From positions 1 to 64,000 of the forward strand of contig JAANBB010000207.1 in assembly GCA_014621425.1 (NCBI GenBank): a stretch of DNA of 64,000 nucleotides, given 5' to 3'. The notes beneath the pieces are model-generated. The model had not been told where the DNA came from, did no database searches, and worked only from the letters and a program-made list of their open reading frames with translations. The position numbers were made by a program, and so were the translations under genes. Positions 12,403 to 24,200 of the stretch are shown here, piece by piece (the stretch's first letter is position 1; every line of letters starts with the position of its first letter). This stretch comes from Cylindrodendrum hubeiense (lineage: Eukaryota > Ascomycota > Sordariomycetes > Hypocreales > Nectriaceae).

Positions 12403-14936
12403 ATGGACCTGTCTCAGCGCCCAAATCCGCACCACGCGCATCAGCAGCCGCAGCACCAACAGCACCAGCAGCACCCGCAGCACCAGCAGCACCAACAACA
12501 CCAGCAGCAACAGCAACAGCACCAGCAGCACCAACACCAGCAGCACCATCAACCCCCGCCGCAGCACCCATCGCATCAGCTCTCGCACCACTCGCACCAT
12601 CAGTCGCCCTACGCCGCTTCACATGCGGCCCCTTCCTCAGGAGCTGGCGGTCCTGCGCTGACGCCTGGCTCCGCATCCTCCACCTCTGTCGTCACGTCCC
12701 CCACTTCCGTCTCCCACCGGCTGCCTTCAGCTGCCGGAACCGGCTCGAGCTCCAGGCATCACCATCCAAGCGACTATCAGCAGGATACCGACGACCAGGA
12801 TGAAGAAACCACCCTCAATGGCGACGAGCCTCCCAAGAAGAAGCAGAAGCGCAACAAGCCCACGCTGTCGTGCCATGAGTGCGTCGAGCGCAAGACCAAG
12901 GTGCGTTGTCCATCTCGGTGACATGCGTTCAACATCCCCGTCTCCATGTCGCTGGCTATCTCGGATGAGATGCGCCCACTTCTGCCACCCCAGATCTCAA
13001 CATGACCTGTCGCAATCCTCTTTTCCCATTGGTCAATCATCATCGGATATCTCTTATCCATCTCCATGATCTTGATAACGCGTCGCATATTGGATCCTCT
13101 TACCAAATCACTAACAACCCGGCCAATAGTGCGATCGAGGGCGACCACACTGCCTTGCCTGTAAGACCATCCGTCACTTCGGCTCTTGTTGCATAGGATG
13201 CTGACTTTCATAAGGCATAAAGCGCCAGACCGAATGCAGATATGCACTTGTCGCAAATCTACTCGAGTATGCTGCCTCCGAACTGCGAGCCGAGGCTCAA
13301 TGCTAACTACGAAACAGAGAGACGACTCGGTCAGCGGCCAATGGCCGACGCATGACGAAAGCCCCCAAGAAGAAGGCTGACTCTAGTGGAAAGTCGCCAA
13401 TCCCTAACATCGCCGATCGAGGCATCTCCAACGATCCCAGTGCCACGTCCAGAGGCGCTGTCGCCCTCTCAATTGGTCTCCTCTCCAACGTCCCCTATTC
13501 GTTACCCACCGCCAGCAATGTCTTTGGAATTGGGTCGGAGCACCCATTTGCCAACTACTGGACCTGTGAGGGAGGCTTGCCTGAGGTCATTTCCGTCCTA
13601 CCGGAAAAGATTCAGGCCGACATTCTGCTAAGCCGCTACTTTGAGTGTGTCGACCCTGTGTACCCCATGATTCATCGACAAACCTTTTATGCGGACTACG
13701 AGCATTTTTGGCAGATGGGACAGCCAGAGAAAAACGAAGTCGACGCTTCGTTCATTGCCATGATTTTCGTAATGCTGGCTCTGGGCACCCAGTTTGTGAC
13801 CACATCAACGTCACCCCGGGAGCGGAAGCAAACAGCCGAGTTCTACGCATCGGCCAGCAACCAAGCCTTACGGGTGTCGTCCTATCTGAGCAGTGCCTCA
13901 CTACGGTCAATTCAGGCTATGGTGCTCATCACGTATTTCCTCATCAACGACAACCATGCATCAGATGGGTGGGCGTTTGCAGGAATCCTGATCCGGCAGG
14001 CCTATGCCATGGGCCTCCATCGCGATCCTAATATCGGTGAGTCTTGTCCTTCCATGAAAGCCTAATCCCACATAGTCTAACTCTGCCAGTGACACCCAAT
14101 GCTAGTCTCTTTGAAAAACAGCAACGGAGAAAGCTCTGGCAAGCCGTATTACTGCAGGATACGTTTCTGACGGTGCTCCTGTCTCTGCCGCCGTCGGCAA
14201 CGCACACCGACGTGTCGGTCGAGGACTTGTTGGATGATGGTTCTTCGATCGCTAATAGCGACCCTACGGATACTGCATATATTCGAGGCTCGTGGACGTT
14301 GGCCAACTTGGTTCAGGAGACAATCTGCTCTCCCAGGTCATTGGACGTGCCCATTTGCACTACTGCAAGGCACAAGTCGAAGCTGATCGCTGACTTCCGG
14401 GCTGTATATCGATCGTTTCCGGACGTATTCCGATCATGGGATCCTGATAGCATAACGGCGCTTTCCAAGACCAACAAACGGGTCGTCCGGCAGACGTTAT
14501 TCCTGACGAGCAACTACTTCCACAACTTGATGTTGGTTCACGCCTCGGAAAGCCCTGATGTCCCAGTCAATATCCGGGGCACACTTGAGGCTGCACACGA
14601 CGCCATCAGCGCGTTCTTCTTATTGTTTGCACTCCTTGAGATAGAGGCACGCGTTTGGTGGGTATTCAACCATCGGGCCTTTTTGGAGGCGCTATGCATC
14701 GGAAATGTTCTTCGTGAGGCGGCACGGGAGCCCGGCGGAGCAGAGGCATTGGGGAGGGATCCGCTACTTGTGAGAGCTAAAGCTGATATCAGTAAGTGGA
14801 CTTGGATAACTTCAACTAGTGAGGAAGACCTGCTAACATGTCATTAGCGAGGATGATTCAGATCATGCAAGTCATGGGCGAGGACTCGGATGTGGCCCGG
14901 ACTCGAGTGCAGGTGCTGAGCGAGTTTCTCGTATGA
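12403..14936 (+). CDS. Zn(II)2Cys6 transcription factor with fungal-specific TF domain
   Basis: Six exons: 12403-12900, 13130-13160, 13215-13266, 13318-14036, 14090-14791 and 14848-14936, giving 696 aa. All introns have GT..AG ends and most have a clear CTAAC branch site. Residues about 9-68 are a His/Gln tract, a likely disordered or activation region. A basic stretch PPKKKQKRNK (nuclear-localisation type) leads into the zinc cluster with cysteines at 157, 160, 167, 174, 177 and 184 in the exact C-X2-C-X6-C-X6-C-X2-C-X6-C pattern; the cluster is complete only after joining exons 1-3. Residues about 270-570 match the fungal TF middle domain (YFECVDPVYPMIHR; AYAMGLHRDPN). It should bind DNA in the nucleus, probably as a dimer. 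The target pathway is unknown and no biosynthetic cluster adjoins it. Confidence 0.88.
12447..12560 (+). repeat. CAG/CAC/CAA trinucleotide repeat coding for Gln/His
   Basis: In-frame run of CAG, CAC and CAA codons within exon 1 of the zinc-cluster regulator. It codes for a mixed Gln/His tract and is likely to vary in length between strains. Confidence 0.9.
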
Positions 14937-16498
14937 CTTGCGGCCGCGTCCAAATGTAATGAATGAATGAAGCCCGCGTGGATTGATTTTGTTGATGTTT
15001 GGATGCATGGCGCTATGTATGGCGCTTGGCATGGCGCTCAAGTTGTGGAGGAGATGGGGAAATGAGGCCATGAGGACATGAGGACATGGCGATGCAGTTG
15101 AGAAGGTCTGGCAGAAGGGGAGTTTTGCCATTGGGAGACAAACAGGGTCTTGTGGATCATGTTAGACGGATATACCTACGGTAGGAAGTACACTTTTTGG
15201 TTCATTTGGGTTCAACGAGTAGAATCGAGCGGAAGATGCACACGCCACGTTTTGGATCCCTGCGACAGTCTTTCCCCGAGTGCACTTACATGTACAACAA
15301 CGTGGATGCAGCAAGCCTGAGACAGCGAACCCGTGGATCAGATGCTGCGCGTCCAACCACAAGTCAGGCGCAAGCCAGCCAGAAGGTGGAGAGAAGGGCA
15401 CTTGGCAGGATGTTCATCTGGTGTCGTAAGGGGAAGGGTCCGGCAGGAGATGCCGATGGCGCCCGGCCCCACATGCGGGCCATGCGTGCAATTGAGGCCA
15501 TTTGGGTCATTGAGGCCATTGGGGCACGGGCGGGCCTTAATTACGACTTACTACTAAAGTAGACGGGCGGGCCACTTTTAGGGAAGCTGACGGGTATTGG
15601 AGGACAATGACAAGCGTTGACGGGGGGGCTGAGCGAGGACTCGTCAGCTCGTCAGCGCTGATTGGCCGGCGACCACGACGGGCCACAACCAGCAGCGACG
15701 AGTGGGTTGATGAAGTTGATGGATTGCGCAGCCTGGCCCGCTTCCCACGCGGAGACGTCGACGAGAAACGAATACTTTTGCTCTGGCAGGCGGTGGTACA
15801 GCGGTTAGACCGGCCGGGGCGTTGTACCAGGGCGCACCAGGACACACCGGGACGCACCAGGACGCACCAGCGCCATGACGCCAGCTGCCCGGTGCCCTTG
15901 CGTATGTAGGTACGTCCGTGGTGCGAGGTACGAAGTATACGCCATGACGACGAGGCGATGCGATGGATCGTGGCCGAGGGGAGGGTTCAATTTCCCTCTG
16001 TTCTGGATTTTACCTCACGGCCCCATCCCTGGTCCCTGGCTGATCGTCCGCTTCCCGGTCTCTTTCTGGCCTCGTCGTGGTTGGCGCCGCCTCTTTGCAC
16101 CCAGTTGTGTCCGCGGAACCTTGGGTGTGTTCGTGATCCCCGGGCCCACAGTGCCTACGTACCTGCCCCGAGGCACCGCGCGTCCCTCGCACCCTCTCAT
16201 TGTCTTATCGGCGTCGCCTCTGCCCCGGTGCCAGCTCCATCCGACTGCGCTTTTGCATTGCCCAGCGCCTCGTTCCCAGGCAACCTTCATTTGTACCCTT
16301 TACCGCCTGATATCCGCGGCATTCTTGCCTTTCCTTCCTTCCCATTTACATTTATCTGTCTGCCTGAACCAAGTATACGCGGACCCTCGAGTCTCAACCA
16401 CGCCTGCGTATTCCCTCGGCTCTGAGGCACATTGGCACATCGTCACATCGTCAAATTCGAGTTTAACGCAAAGTCGAATACTGGTGGCCTAGCCCAAC
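14937..16498. other. Intergenic region upstream of the secreted protein gene
   Basis: No supported gene. The regulator's 3' UTR is followed by GC-rich sequence with a short direct repeat (GGACGCACCA units near 15836-15872). The 3' portion (about 16,030-16,498) is C/T-rich and probably is the promoter and leader of the gene at 16499. A 205-codon plus-strand frame at 15875-16492 has no conserved features. Confidence 0.6.
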
Positions 16499-17711
16499 AT
16501 GCGCGGCCTCACCAAGGCTGCCGCCTTTTTGCTGGCGCCGGCGCTGGCGAGGGCTTCATCGTCGAGTCTTGCTGGTGGGTTGCCTCGTTCCCGTGGGCCG
16601 CTGCTTACACGCTCCACTCTCTGAACCCTGAACTGACACCGTGACAGATCCATGGGCCATCGTCGACCTGGATATCCCCAAGGGCCATCATGATGTGGAT
16701 TCTCTGGTATGAACAACCTATCCGGCGCTTTCAAGTCTGATGCCCGCCGGACTCGTGGACTAACACGCCCTCTCACAGACCCTCCGCCTCGATTTGCAGG
16801 AAACCGAGGAAATCTGTGGCCCAACCAAGCTCCGCATCAACGGCCACACTCTTGTCCAGAATGGAGAAGGATCTGGATCCGGCTTCGTCCCTGTCGGCGA
16901 CGACATCATCATGAGCGCCCACTGGCTCTTCTCTTGCGTCAGCTCCAACAACGGGCCCGAGGCTAAGCTCCTGCGCTTCACCATCGACAAGCTCGACGGC
17001 GAGCCCGTCAAGGACCTCGACTTCGCCATGACCTTCCGCCAAACCACCCCCGCCGTCATCATTGAACTCGGCGGTGCCGCTTCCACCGACCCCTGGGCGG
17101 AACTCGAGTATTCGGAGGACCGCCCCCACAAGGGAAACCATCCCCATGGCGGAGATCATCCCCACGAGGGACACCACCCCGGCGAGATGCCCGACCCTAA
17201 TGACGAACTTGAGGCCCAGATCAACGAACTCGAGCTCCTGCGCCTCCAAGCCGACGACCTGATGGATCTCATCCACGCCAAGGAGATGGCCATCCGCGAG
17301 CGCCTCGGCGACCATGGAGACCATCCCCCGCGCCCCCCGCCACCTCCCCATCCTTCCGTCATGCTCAAGGAGTGCGGCAACGTCCAGTGCGTCGTGCGTG
17401 CCCTCGCCAACAAGGTCAAGCACACCGCCGGCGGCCTGTACGGCGGTTTCTTCGCCCACGGTCCCGGACACGAGCACGAGCATGCTTATGATTGGGGCAA
17501 CTCCGGCGAAAGGCCTCCTCACCGAGATGGCGGTCATCACAAGCCTCCGGGCTTCCCTGGTAACCACTCGCGACCTTTCCCGCCGCCTCACCGTCCCTCA
17601 TTCTGCCCTCCCTGCCACGGGCCTCCTCCTCCGTCTCACACTCTCCCTCCTCCCACTCCCGCACCAGCTCCCAGTCGCTCGCCGTCACGCACACCACACG
17701 ACGGGAAATAA
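16499..17711 (+). CDS. Secreted His/Pro-rich protein with coiled coil
   Basis: Three exons (16499-16574, 16648-16706, 16779-17711) encode 355 aa. The start is the ATG in ACATGCGC; it yields a signal peptide (GLTKAAAFLLAPALARA) with cleavage near residue 19-21. A folded-looking domain follows (residues about 26-150) with ELGGAAS and two or three Cys. Residues about 187-222 are a heptad-like coiled coil rich in Leu and Glu. A conserved-looking segment around KECGNVQCVVRALANKVKH (about 242-260) contains paired Cys. The tail is very rich in His, Pro and Gly (HEHEHAYDW, PPPPSH), which may bind metal or stay disordered. Only 178 bp separate it from the next gene. I believe similar proteins of unknown function occur across Sordariomycetes; some I recall end in a membrane helix, absent here. 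Function unknown. Confidence 0.7.
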
Positions 17712-17889
17712 GTACCCCAGGACTCCCACGGCTTCCTCCCTCCCTTCTTCTTCCCTCTTCCTGCTCTACCCAGCTTTCTCCAGCCGACTCTCATCCAACG
17801 CCTTTTCTGGATCGTCTCCTTTTTTCTTTATACCCAAAGTCTTTGTTTGTGATACCCAATACCCTTTGATACCCCATCCCACCTTCAGA
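17712..17889 (+). promoter_or_regulatory. Pyrimidine-rich leader of the PH-domain gene
   Basis: The 178 bp between the preceding stop and ATG 17890 carries a long C/T tract (about 17,727-17,832), a pattern commonly found just upstream of strongly expressed genes in filamentous fungi. The ATG context (TTCAGAATGGCC) is favourable. The promoter must lie within or overlap the upstream gene's 3' end. Confidence 0.5.
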
Positions 17890-19641
17890 ATGGCCGAGGA
17901 ACAGAAGAACGTCGAGGTCCCCGTCGAGACCAAGCCGGAGGTCACTCCCGCTCCCGTCGTCGAGGCTCCCGTCGAGACCAAGGCCGAGGAGACCCCCAAG
18001 GTCGAGGACGCCCCCGCCGCTGAGGACAAGCCCACAGAGGAGTCCGCCCCCGCCGAGACCGCCACAGAGACTCCTGCTGAGGAGAAGGAGGAGGTCAAGC
18101 CTGTCGAGGAGGGCCACCTGAGCCACAAGGCCCAGGGCCTGAGCTTCCCCAAGTAAGCAGTCTTGTCCCGACAGACACGCGAGCACCGTTTGCTAACCCC
18201 ACACCCAAGGAACCTGATTGCCAGCAGGGAGTTCTTCTCCTTCGGCGTCGAGGCTATCGAGGCCAAGGCTCTCGCTGCCTACCTCAAGGCCGAGAAGTCT
18301 GTTGAGACTGCCCACAGCAACATTGCCTGGGCCACCGAGACCGGCAAGGGTCTTCTTTTCGTTGGTGACAAGAAGGCCCCTTCCAGCGTCATCAGCCTGG
18401 TAAGATGCGGCCCCACCCGCGCGACGAACTACCGACATGCAGAGCTAACCATGCATCCCCACAGGCCGATGCCACCGAGCCCGAGACCGACGGTTCCCAC
18501 AAGTTCCACTTCACCTCCAAGGGCAACAAGCACACCTTCAAGGCTGGCAACGTCGCCGAGCGTGACAACTGGGTTGCTCAGCTGAAGGCCAAGATCGCCG
18601 AGGCCAAGGAGCTCGCCACCACCGTTACCGAGTCCGAGAGCTACAAGAGCACCATTGAGAGCTTCAAGCCCGCCAAGAAGGAGGAGAAGCCCGTTGAGGC
18701 CCCCAAGGAGGAGACCGCCCCCGTTATCGAGGAGGCTGCCCCCGTCGTTGAGGAGACCCCCAAGACCGAGGAGGTTGTTGAGGAGCGCAAGAAGGAGGAG
18801 GTCAAGTCCGACGAGCCTAAGCGCCGATCCGCCAGCCGCAAGCGTACTTCATTCTTCGGCTTCGGCAAGAAGGAGGAGAAGAAGGAGGAGACCAAGCCCG
18901 TTGAGGAGACCCCCGTCGCTGAGGAGGCCCCCAAGGTTGAGGAGCCTGCTCCCGTTGTCGAGGAGACCCCCAAGATTGAGGAGCCTGTCCCCGTCGTTGA
19001 GGACAAGGTTGCCGAGGAGGCCCCTGTCGTTGAGGACAAGGCCGCCGATGATAAGGCCCTCGAGTCCCCCAAGGAGAAGCCCGCCCCTTCCAAGCGCAAC
19101 AGCTTCTTCGGTGGTGTCTTCTCCAAGAAGGAGAAGAAGACCCCTGAGCTGAAGCCCACCGAGCCCACTGACGCCCCTAAGGAGTCTGAGGCTGCTGAGA
19201 CCGCTCCCGTGATCCCTCCTGTTGAGGCCACCACCCCCCTCGCCGTCGACGTCACTGCTCCCCCNCGCTGAGACTCCTGAGACCACCGAGGCTGCCGTCA
19301 CCGAGGCCCCTGTTGAGGTCAAGAAGGACGTCAAGGAGAAGCGCAAGTCTTCCCTGCCCTTTGCCTTCGGCAAGCGTGACAAGTCCCCCGCTCCCGTTGA
19401 GGGTGAGGAGAAGGCCAACAAGAGCCCCTTCTCCAAGCTCCGTGCCACCATCAAGGGCAAGACCTCCAAGACTGAGGACAAGCCCGAGGAGAAGGCCGCT
19501 GAGGAGCCCATCAAGGAGGAGACCACCACCGAGGAGGCCAAGCCCGTCGAGGAGGCTCCCAAGAAGGAGGAGACCACCGAGGAGGTCAAGCCCGAGAACG
19601 TGGCTGCCACCACCACCCCCGCTGTCACTGCTGCTGCCTAG
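17890..19641 (+). CDS. PH-domain protein related to Meu6, Glu/Lys/Pro-rich, with assembly frameshift
   Basis: Exons 17890-18152, 18210-18399 and 18465-19641. Residues about 85-200 form a pleckstrin-homology-like fold (LSFPKNLIASREFFSFG ... HKFHFTSKGNKHTFKAGN ... RDNWVAQLKAKI), expected to bind phosphoinositides or protein partners at membranes. The N- and C-terminal parts are low-complexity EE/PK/PV repeats. Three short basic motifs recur: KRTSFFGFGKKEEK, KRNSFFGGVFSKKEKK and KRKSSLPFAFGKRDK, perhaps phosphorylated docking sites. The domain and repeats resemble fungal proteins annotated as meiotic expression up-regulated protein 6. The reading frame breaks at an N (19265): upstream codons run into TGA at 19269-19271, while downstream coding continues in the next frame to TAG 19639-19641. 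Dropping that one position restores a 542-aa frame, so the N is probably a spurious base beside a C run. Codon use is strongly biased (GAG, AAG, CCC), suggesting high expression. Confidence 0.8.
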
Positions 19642-21210
19642 ATGGCTTGCAGTCGTTGATCGCCTCGACTGAACGTCGTAAACTATCATACAAAAAACAA
19701 CACACGCATGAGAAAGGGTTTGGAATGGAAGGATGGATCTGCATTTCTTCACAAGATACCGAGATACCCTGTCAAAGACTGTCTTACTGATACCAATTTC
19801 CATACTTGCTTTCGCAACACTGCACACGAAAACGGAAAAGGCCTGGCGACGGGCCACAAAAACACAAAAACATTACTCAGCCAGTTAGTGGCATGCTCGC
19901 TCTGCTTTTACTCTTGGTTTTGTCTGATACCCGGATCGGAGATAATTAATACCTAATAATACAACTGCCCGCGTGTTGAATATCCTTTGTCTCTTCACCT
20001 CTCTGACTTCGTATGCTTTTGTGCCTCTAAATGTGAAAGTGTCTAGGTTCGACAACCCGAACAGTACATGTCCATCATCACAAGTTCGTTTTCAGATGTC
20101 TTGCTGGTTTCGGAGTGTCAACGTGAATAACATTGTTCACTATCCAACCATGTTCGAGCTAACCTACCCTACAATCACATTCTACCCAGTTGCCAGTGAG
20201 TCATGTTATGTCGATTATGCTACCATTTGTATGATGTTCTATGCGAGTGGGTAGATAATGGTATCACTATAATATCCCGGAATGATTCAACGAGTGAGTG
20301 GGTGTCGTTGGTTTGTTTGTACAGGGTGTCATGTTGTTTTAATCGCCGATTTTCCCATGGCAAAGGCCTCGCCACCTTGATCACTGTAGCTTAGTAAACC
20401 AGGGAAACAACCTGGAAGAGATGAATATAACCACATAGCTATATTCAGTCAATGACTTCTTGGTTTACCCATCCGTTATATTTGGTTATAAAACAATCAG
20501 AGACGAAGAAGATTTAGCATACTCACCCACCGTATGTACCTAGCAAACAGATCAATAACTACTGAACTAAGTTTACACAATCACGATCAATACACACACC
20601 TAGGTATAGAAGTCCATCCCAAGCATTCATAACTGTTCAGTCATCCTTTGTTTCAACATTTACATATGCTCAACACCAGATTTCCGGGTGCCCATAGGCA
20701 AGTTATTCACTTGTATTGACCTGTATGTGGGTAGTTTGGGAACCGTGGGTGGCTTAGCGCCCACGGGCAGAATCTATAGACGAATTCCTATGGGCAACAA
20801 CGCCGCCTTATGGATTGATGATGTCTCTCGTATATGTCCTTCTTCCAACCCCAATGCCTGTCGTTTTCCCAGTCCAGTTTACCACAAACAGAACCCACGC
20901 CCTGCCAGAAACAAACCCGAATACATGCGTGTTGCATGTGCGCACCCAATCATCGCCGGATGAATAATTCCCTTCTTCTCCCACGTCATGAAAATTTACC
21001 ATGTCTTGCCAAACGCCTGGCTGCCAGTCATCGAACCAATGCAATAAGGTTACTCAATATAAAATCCAAACGGCTGACAGGATGAAGAAAATATAGTGAA
21101 AAAGGGTGATATCTAAACAAGAATCGAAGATAACAATGAGTAGGATGTTCTCATCATGATGCAAAATGTGACCAAAAATGCAAAAATATTTGGTTCACGG
21201 GGCGCTCCGA
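19642..21210. other. AT-richer 3' intergenic region
   Basis: Lies between the 3' ends of two convergent genes and probably holds both 3' UTRs. Nothing else is supported: frames are short and AT-driven, with no tRNA, repeat array or transposon signature. Confidence 0.7.
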
Positions 21211-24200
21211 CTACGCCTCAGTGGTGACGGAGAGGTTTCTGTACTTGGCGACTAGTTCCTCGATCTTGGGAATCAGCTCGGGGATCCGAAACGGTTTCGA
21301 AATGACGTCGTCCTAAAGCAATGTTAGCAAGGAACTTGAGTAAACTGGTACAGTCATGGATACTCACAATACCCGCAGCCTTTGCATTCGCAATCTGCTC
21401 AGGCCGTGCGTACGCCGTCACCGCAATGATGGGAATATGCCTGATAATGGTTCCCTCTCTCTCCAGTTCTCGGATTTTTCGAGCACACGTCACACCATCC
21501 ATGACCGGCATTTCTAGATCCATCAGGATGACAGAGATGTCCACGCCATCAGCCTCTTGGCCAAGCCAGAACCTGGACCGCTGGAGAGTCTGAAGAGCTT
21601 CCTTGCCGTGATTTGCCACAAAGGTGTTGTTTCCGCAGTTACGAAGTTGGCGCTGCAAGACCTTTTGGTTGACGATATTGTCCTCGACAATCAGCACGTC
21701 GTATAGCTGGGTCGCTCCCTGAGACATCGTTCGTGACAGCTGGCGAGTTGGCTGCGGTCGTGATGGGGTCGCAGGGGATTGGGATTTCCTGGAAATCTTG
21801 AACGGGGGAACGCGCTCGAACTCGGAAGGCGGGTTCATAGAGCGGCGAGCTTTGATGTAGAAGCTGAAGCTGCTTCCGATACCCCTTCGAGAGGAAACTC
21901 CAATCTGTCCGCCCTGCATTTCCGTCAGGATTCGGGAGATAAAGAGCCCTAACCCGGAGCCACCATATTGCACATGTGTGCGTGGAGTTGCCTGTTGGAA
22001 CCGTTGGAACAGCAACCTCACTTCCTCCTCAAGCAAGCCAGGGCCGGTATCCTCAACGGTGCAATGCAGGTTGATCTCTTCGCCATCTCCCCATTCCTCC
22101 ACATTATTGATGTCCACAATGGCTGTCCGCGGATGGTCGATCCTAGCAAAGTACGGGAGGCCCCTTTTTGTCACGTCCGCCACGTCCTTGGATGCACTGA
22201 GGCTAACCAAGATACTTCGCTTCTCTCTGCCCTGCGTAAACTTGATAGCATTCGTCATCAAATTTATCAAAATCTGTCGGAGCCTTGACGGATCAAGTCT
22301 CGCCCATTTGATACCGTGCTTTTCGAAGCTTTCGTCAACTTGGAAGTCGAATTCGATATCGTGGGCGACCAGCTCAGCCTCAAACATCTTCAATGCGCGC
22401 TGTACCACTCGCACAGGTTGTTCGTCCACCGGGGTAACTGCCAGGAGATTAGAGTCGAGCTTAGAGAGCGTCAGGATATCGTCGACAATGCGCTTTTGGT
22501 GGCTTGCGCAGAGGTTGATCGTGTTCGCGGCGTCGAGGCAGTTGTCTAGTAAGGTTTCCACCTCCTCCCTATCGTCGTGGCACTCAAAGGCACTGATGTT
22601 GTTCGCGATCTGATCGGCACATTGTAGAATCGCGGAGAGCGGATTCCGCATTTCGTGACTGGTAATATCAATGAAGTTTTCCTGCTGCCGTTTGAGTTCC
22701 ACTGCCTCTTCCCGGCGCTCAGTCTGAACCTTCTCGGCCCATTTTTGAGAAGAGATATCTGTGATGCAGCCAAAGATCAACTTGAAACTGCCATCTTGCG
22801 TCTTCTCAGGGTAGGCGCTCATGAGGACCCAGGTATCAATAGTCTTATCTCCACTCCTTTGGCTGCACTTGAATCGGAACTCGACACATATCGTCACCTT
22901 GTCTTTAAGAAGGCGATTCCATGCGGCCTCCAAGCGGGTTCGATCCTCATCACGAACGCTATCCATCCAACTATCCACGGAGTCCTCTTCTCGGGAGTGT
23001 CGTGAGATCTGCCACCACATGTCGTTGCAATAACTAATCTGCCCGGCGAAATTGGCAATGAACATTCCGACGGGTGCAAACTCGGCCATCCGGGTAAATC
23101 TGTATTCGCTTTCCACGGCCTCTTGCGTTCGAAGATAAAGCTGCAAAGAGAGTTCTTGGCGGTCCAAGGCAGCCAGTCGGGCCGCCTTTTGGCCCCGTTT
23201 GATTTCTTCCTCGAAAAGGAGCACGGAGGCCATCGAGGTGGCGAGTTGGCGAGATAAAAGGTGAATGAAGAGCTTATAATCCTCATCGTAGGGTCGCCGA
23301 GGGTTCACACCTATAATAATGAACCCGATGACAGTTTCTCCTGTCGTCGTTGGGGTGACCGGGAACACGACGAGTGTTTGCGAAGCGTCTCCAAAGCCTC
23401 TCCACTGCAGTCCCTCAGTCAAGTGCGAAGGGAGAGTGCCAGCCTCTTTAGACAACACAATTGGGACGCAGCCCCCCGCCATAGACTGTCGCATATAAGG
23501 GGCAAACCCCTCGTCGGACTGTCTCAGGTCGAGGTTTGATGATGCAGCAGGATGTCCATCAGGGACACCAACAGAACCCTCCAACATCAACTGCGGTGAG
23601 TGTGCCATGCTCCCAGAATGCAGAGAGGACGCCTCGCTCTCGTTATCGTCCTTAACTGAGTAAATCAGTGCAAACGGAACATCGTGCTCATCGTATTCCA
23701 AGCCCTTCTGTACCTGGGGCCAAAACCCGCCGACCGTAGTGGCCGCAGCCGTTCTCTCTCCGATTTCACGAAGCATGAGCATCCGCCTCTCGTTGACTCT
23801 CCGCCGAGTATTTTCAAAGGCAGGGTTATATAAACCAACCACCTCACCATCACCGCCCACCAGAGGGACAACAGACCACGAAAAGAAGGATTCCTCTAGG
23901 AAGCCGTGGCGATCGATGAAAAGCTGGTTTTCGTGCTTCATAGTCGCCTGACCAGCCTCCAGTGCGCTCCTGAAAATGGGCTCCATTTCGTCCCATATTT
24001 CAGGCCAGGCGTCCTGGTAGCAGGATCCCATGAGTTGTGGGTGTTTCTGGCCAGCCAGTTCCAGGTAGGCAGCGTTGTATATACAGACGAATTGTGGTCC
24101 CCAGTACATGGCCGCAGGATGGGGACTTCCCATGACCAGGTTGGACATGGCCCTAAGATCGGCAGGCCAGTCGTCAATCGCTCCCAGTGGAGTAGATGCC

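Noticed and set aside
15875..16492. 205-codon plus frame before the secreted-protein gene
   Set aside because: Lies in the pyrimidine-rich leader and promoter; Pro/Ser/Leu content follows C/T richness, and it ends just before the real start.
18849..19628. 259-codon minus frame rich in Ser/Leu/Gly
   Set aside because: Antisense of the Glu/Lys/Pro repeats of the PH-domain gene; biased codons keep it open by chance.
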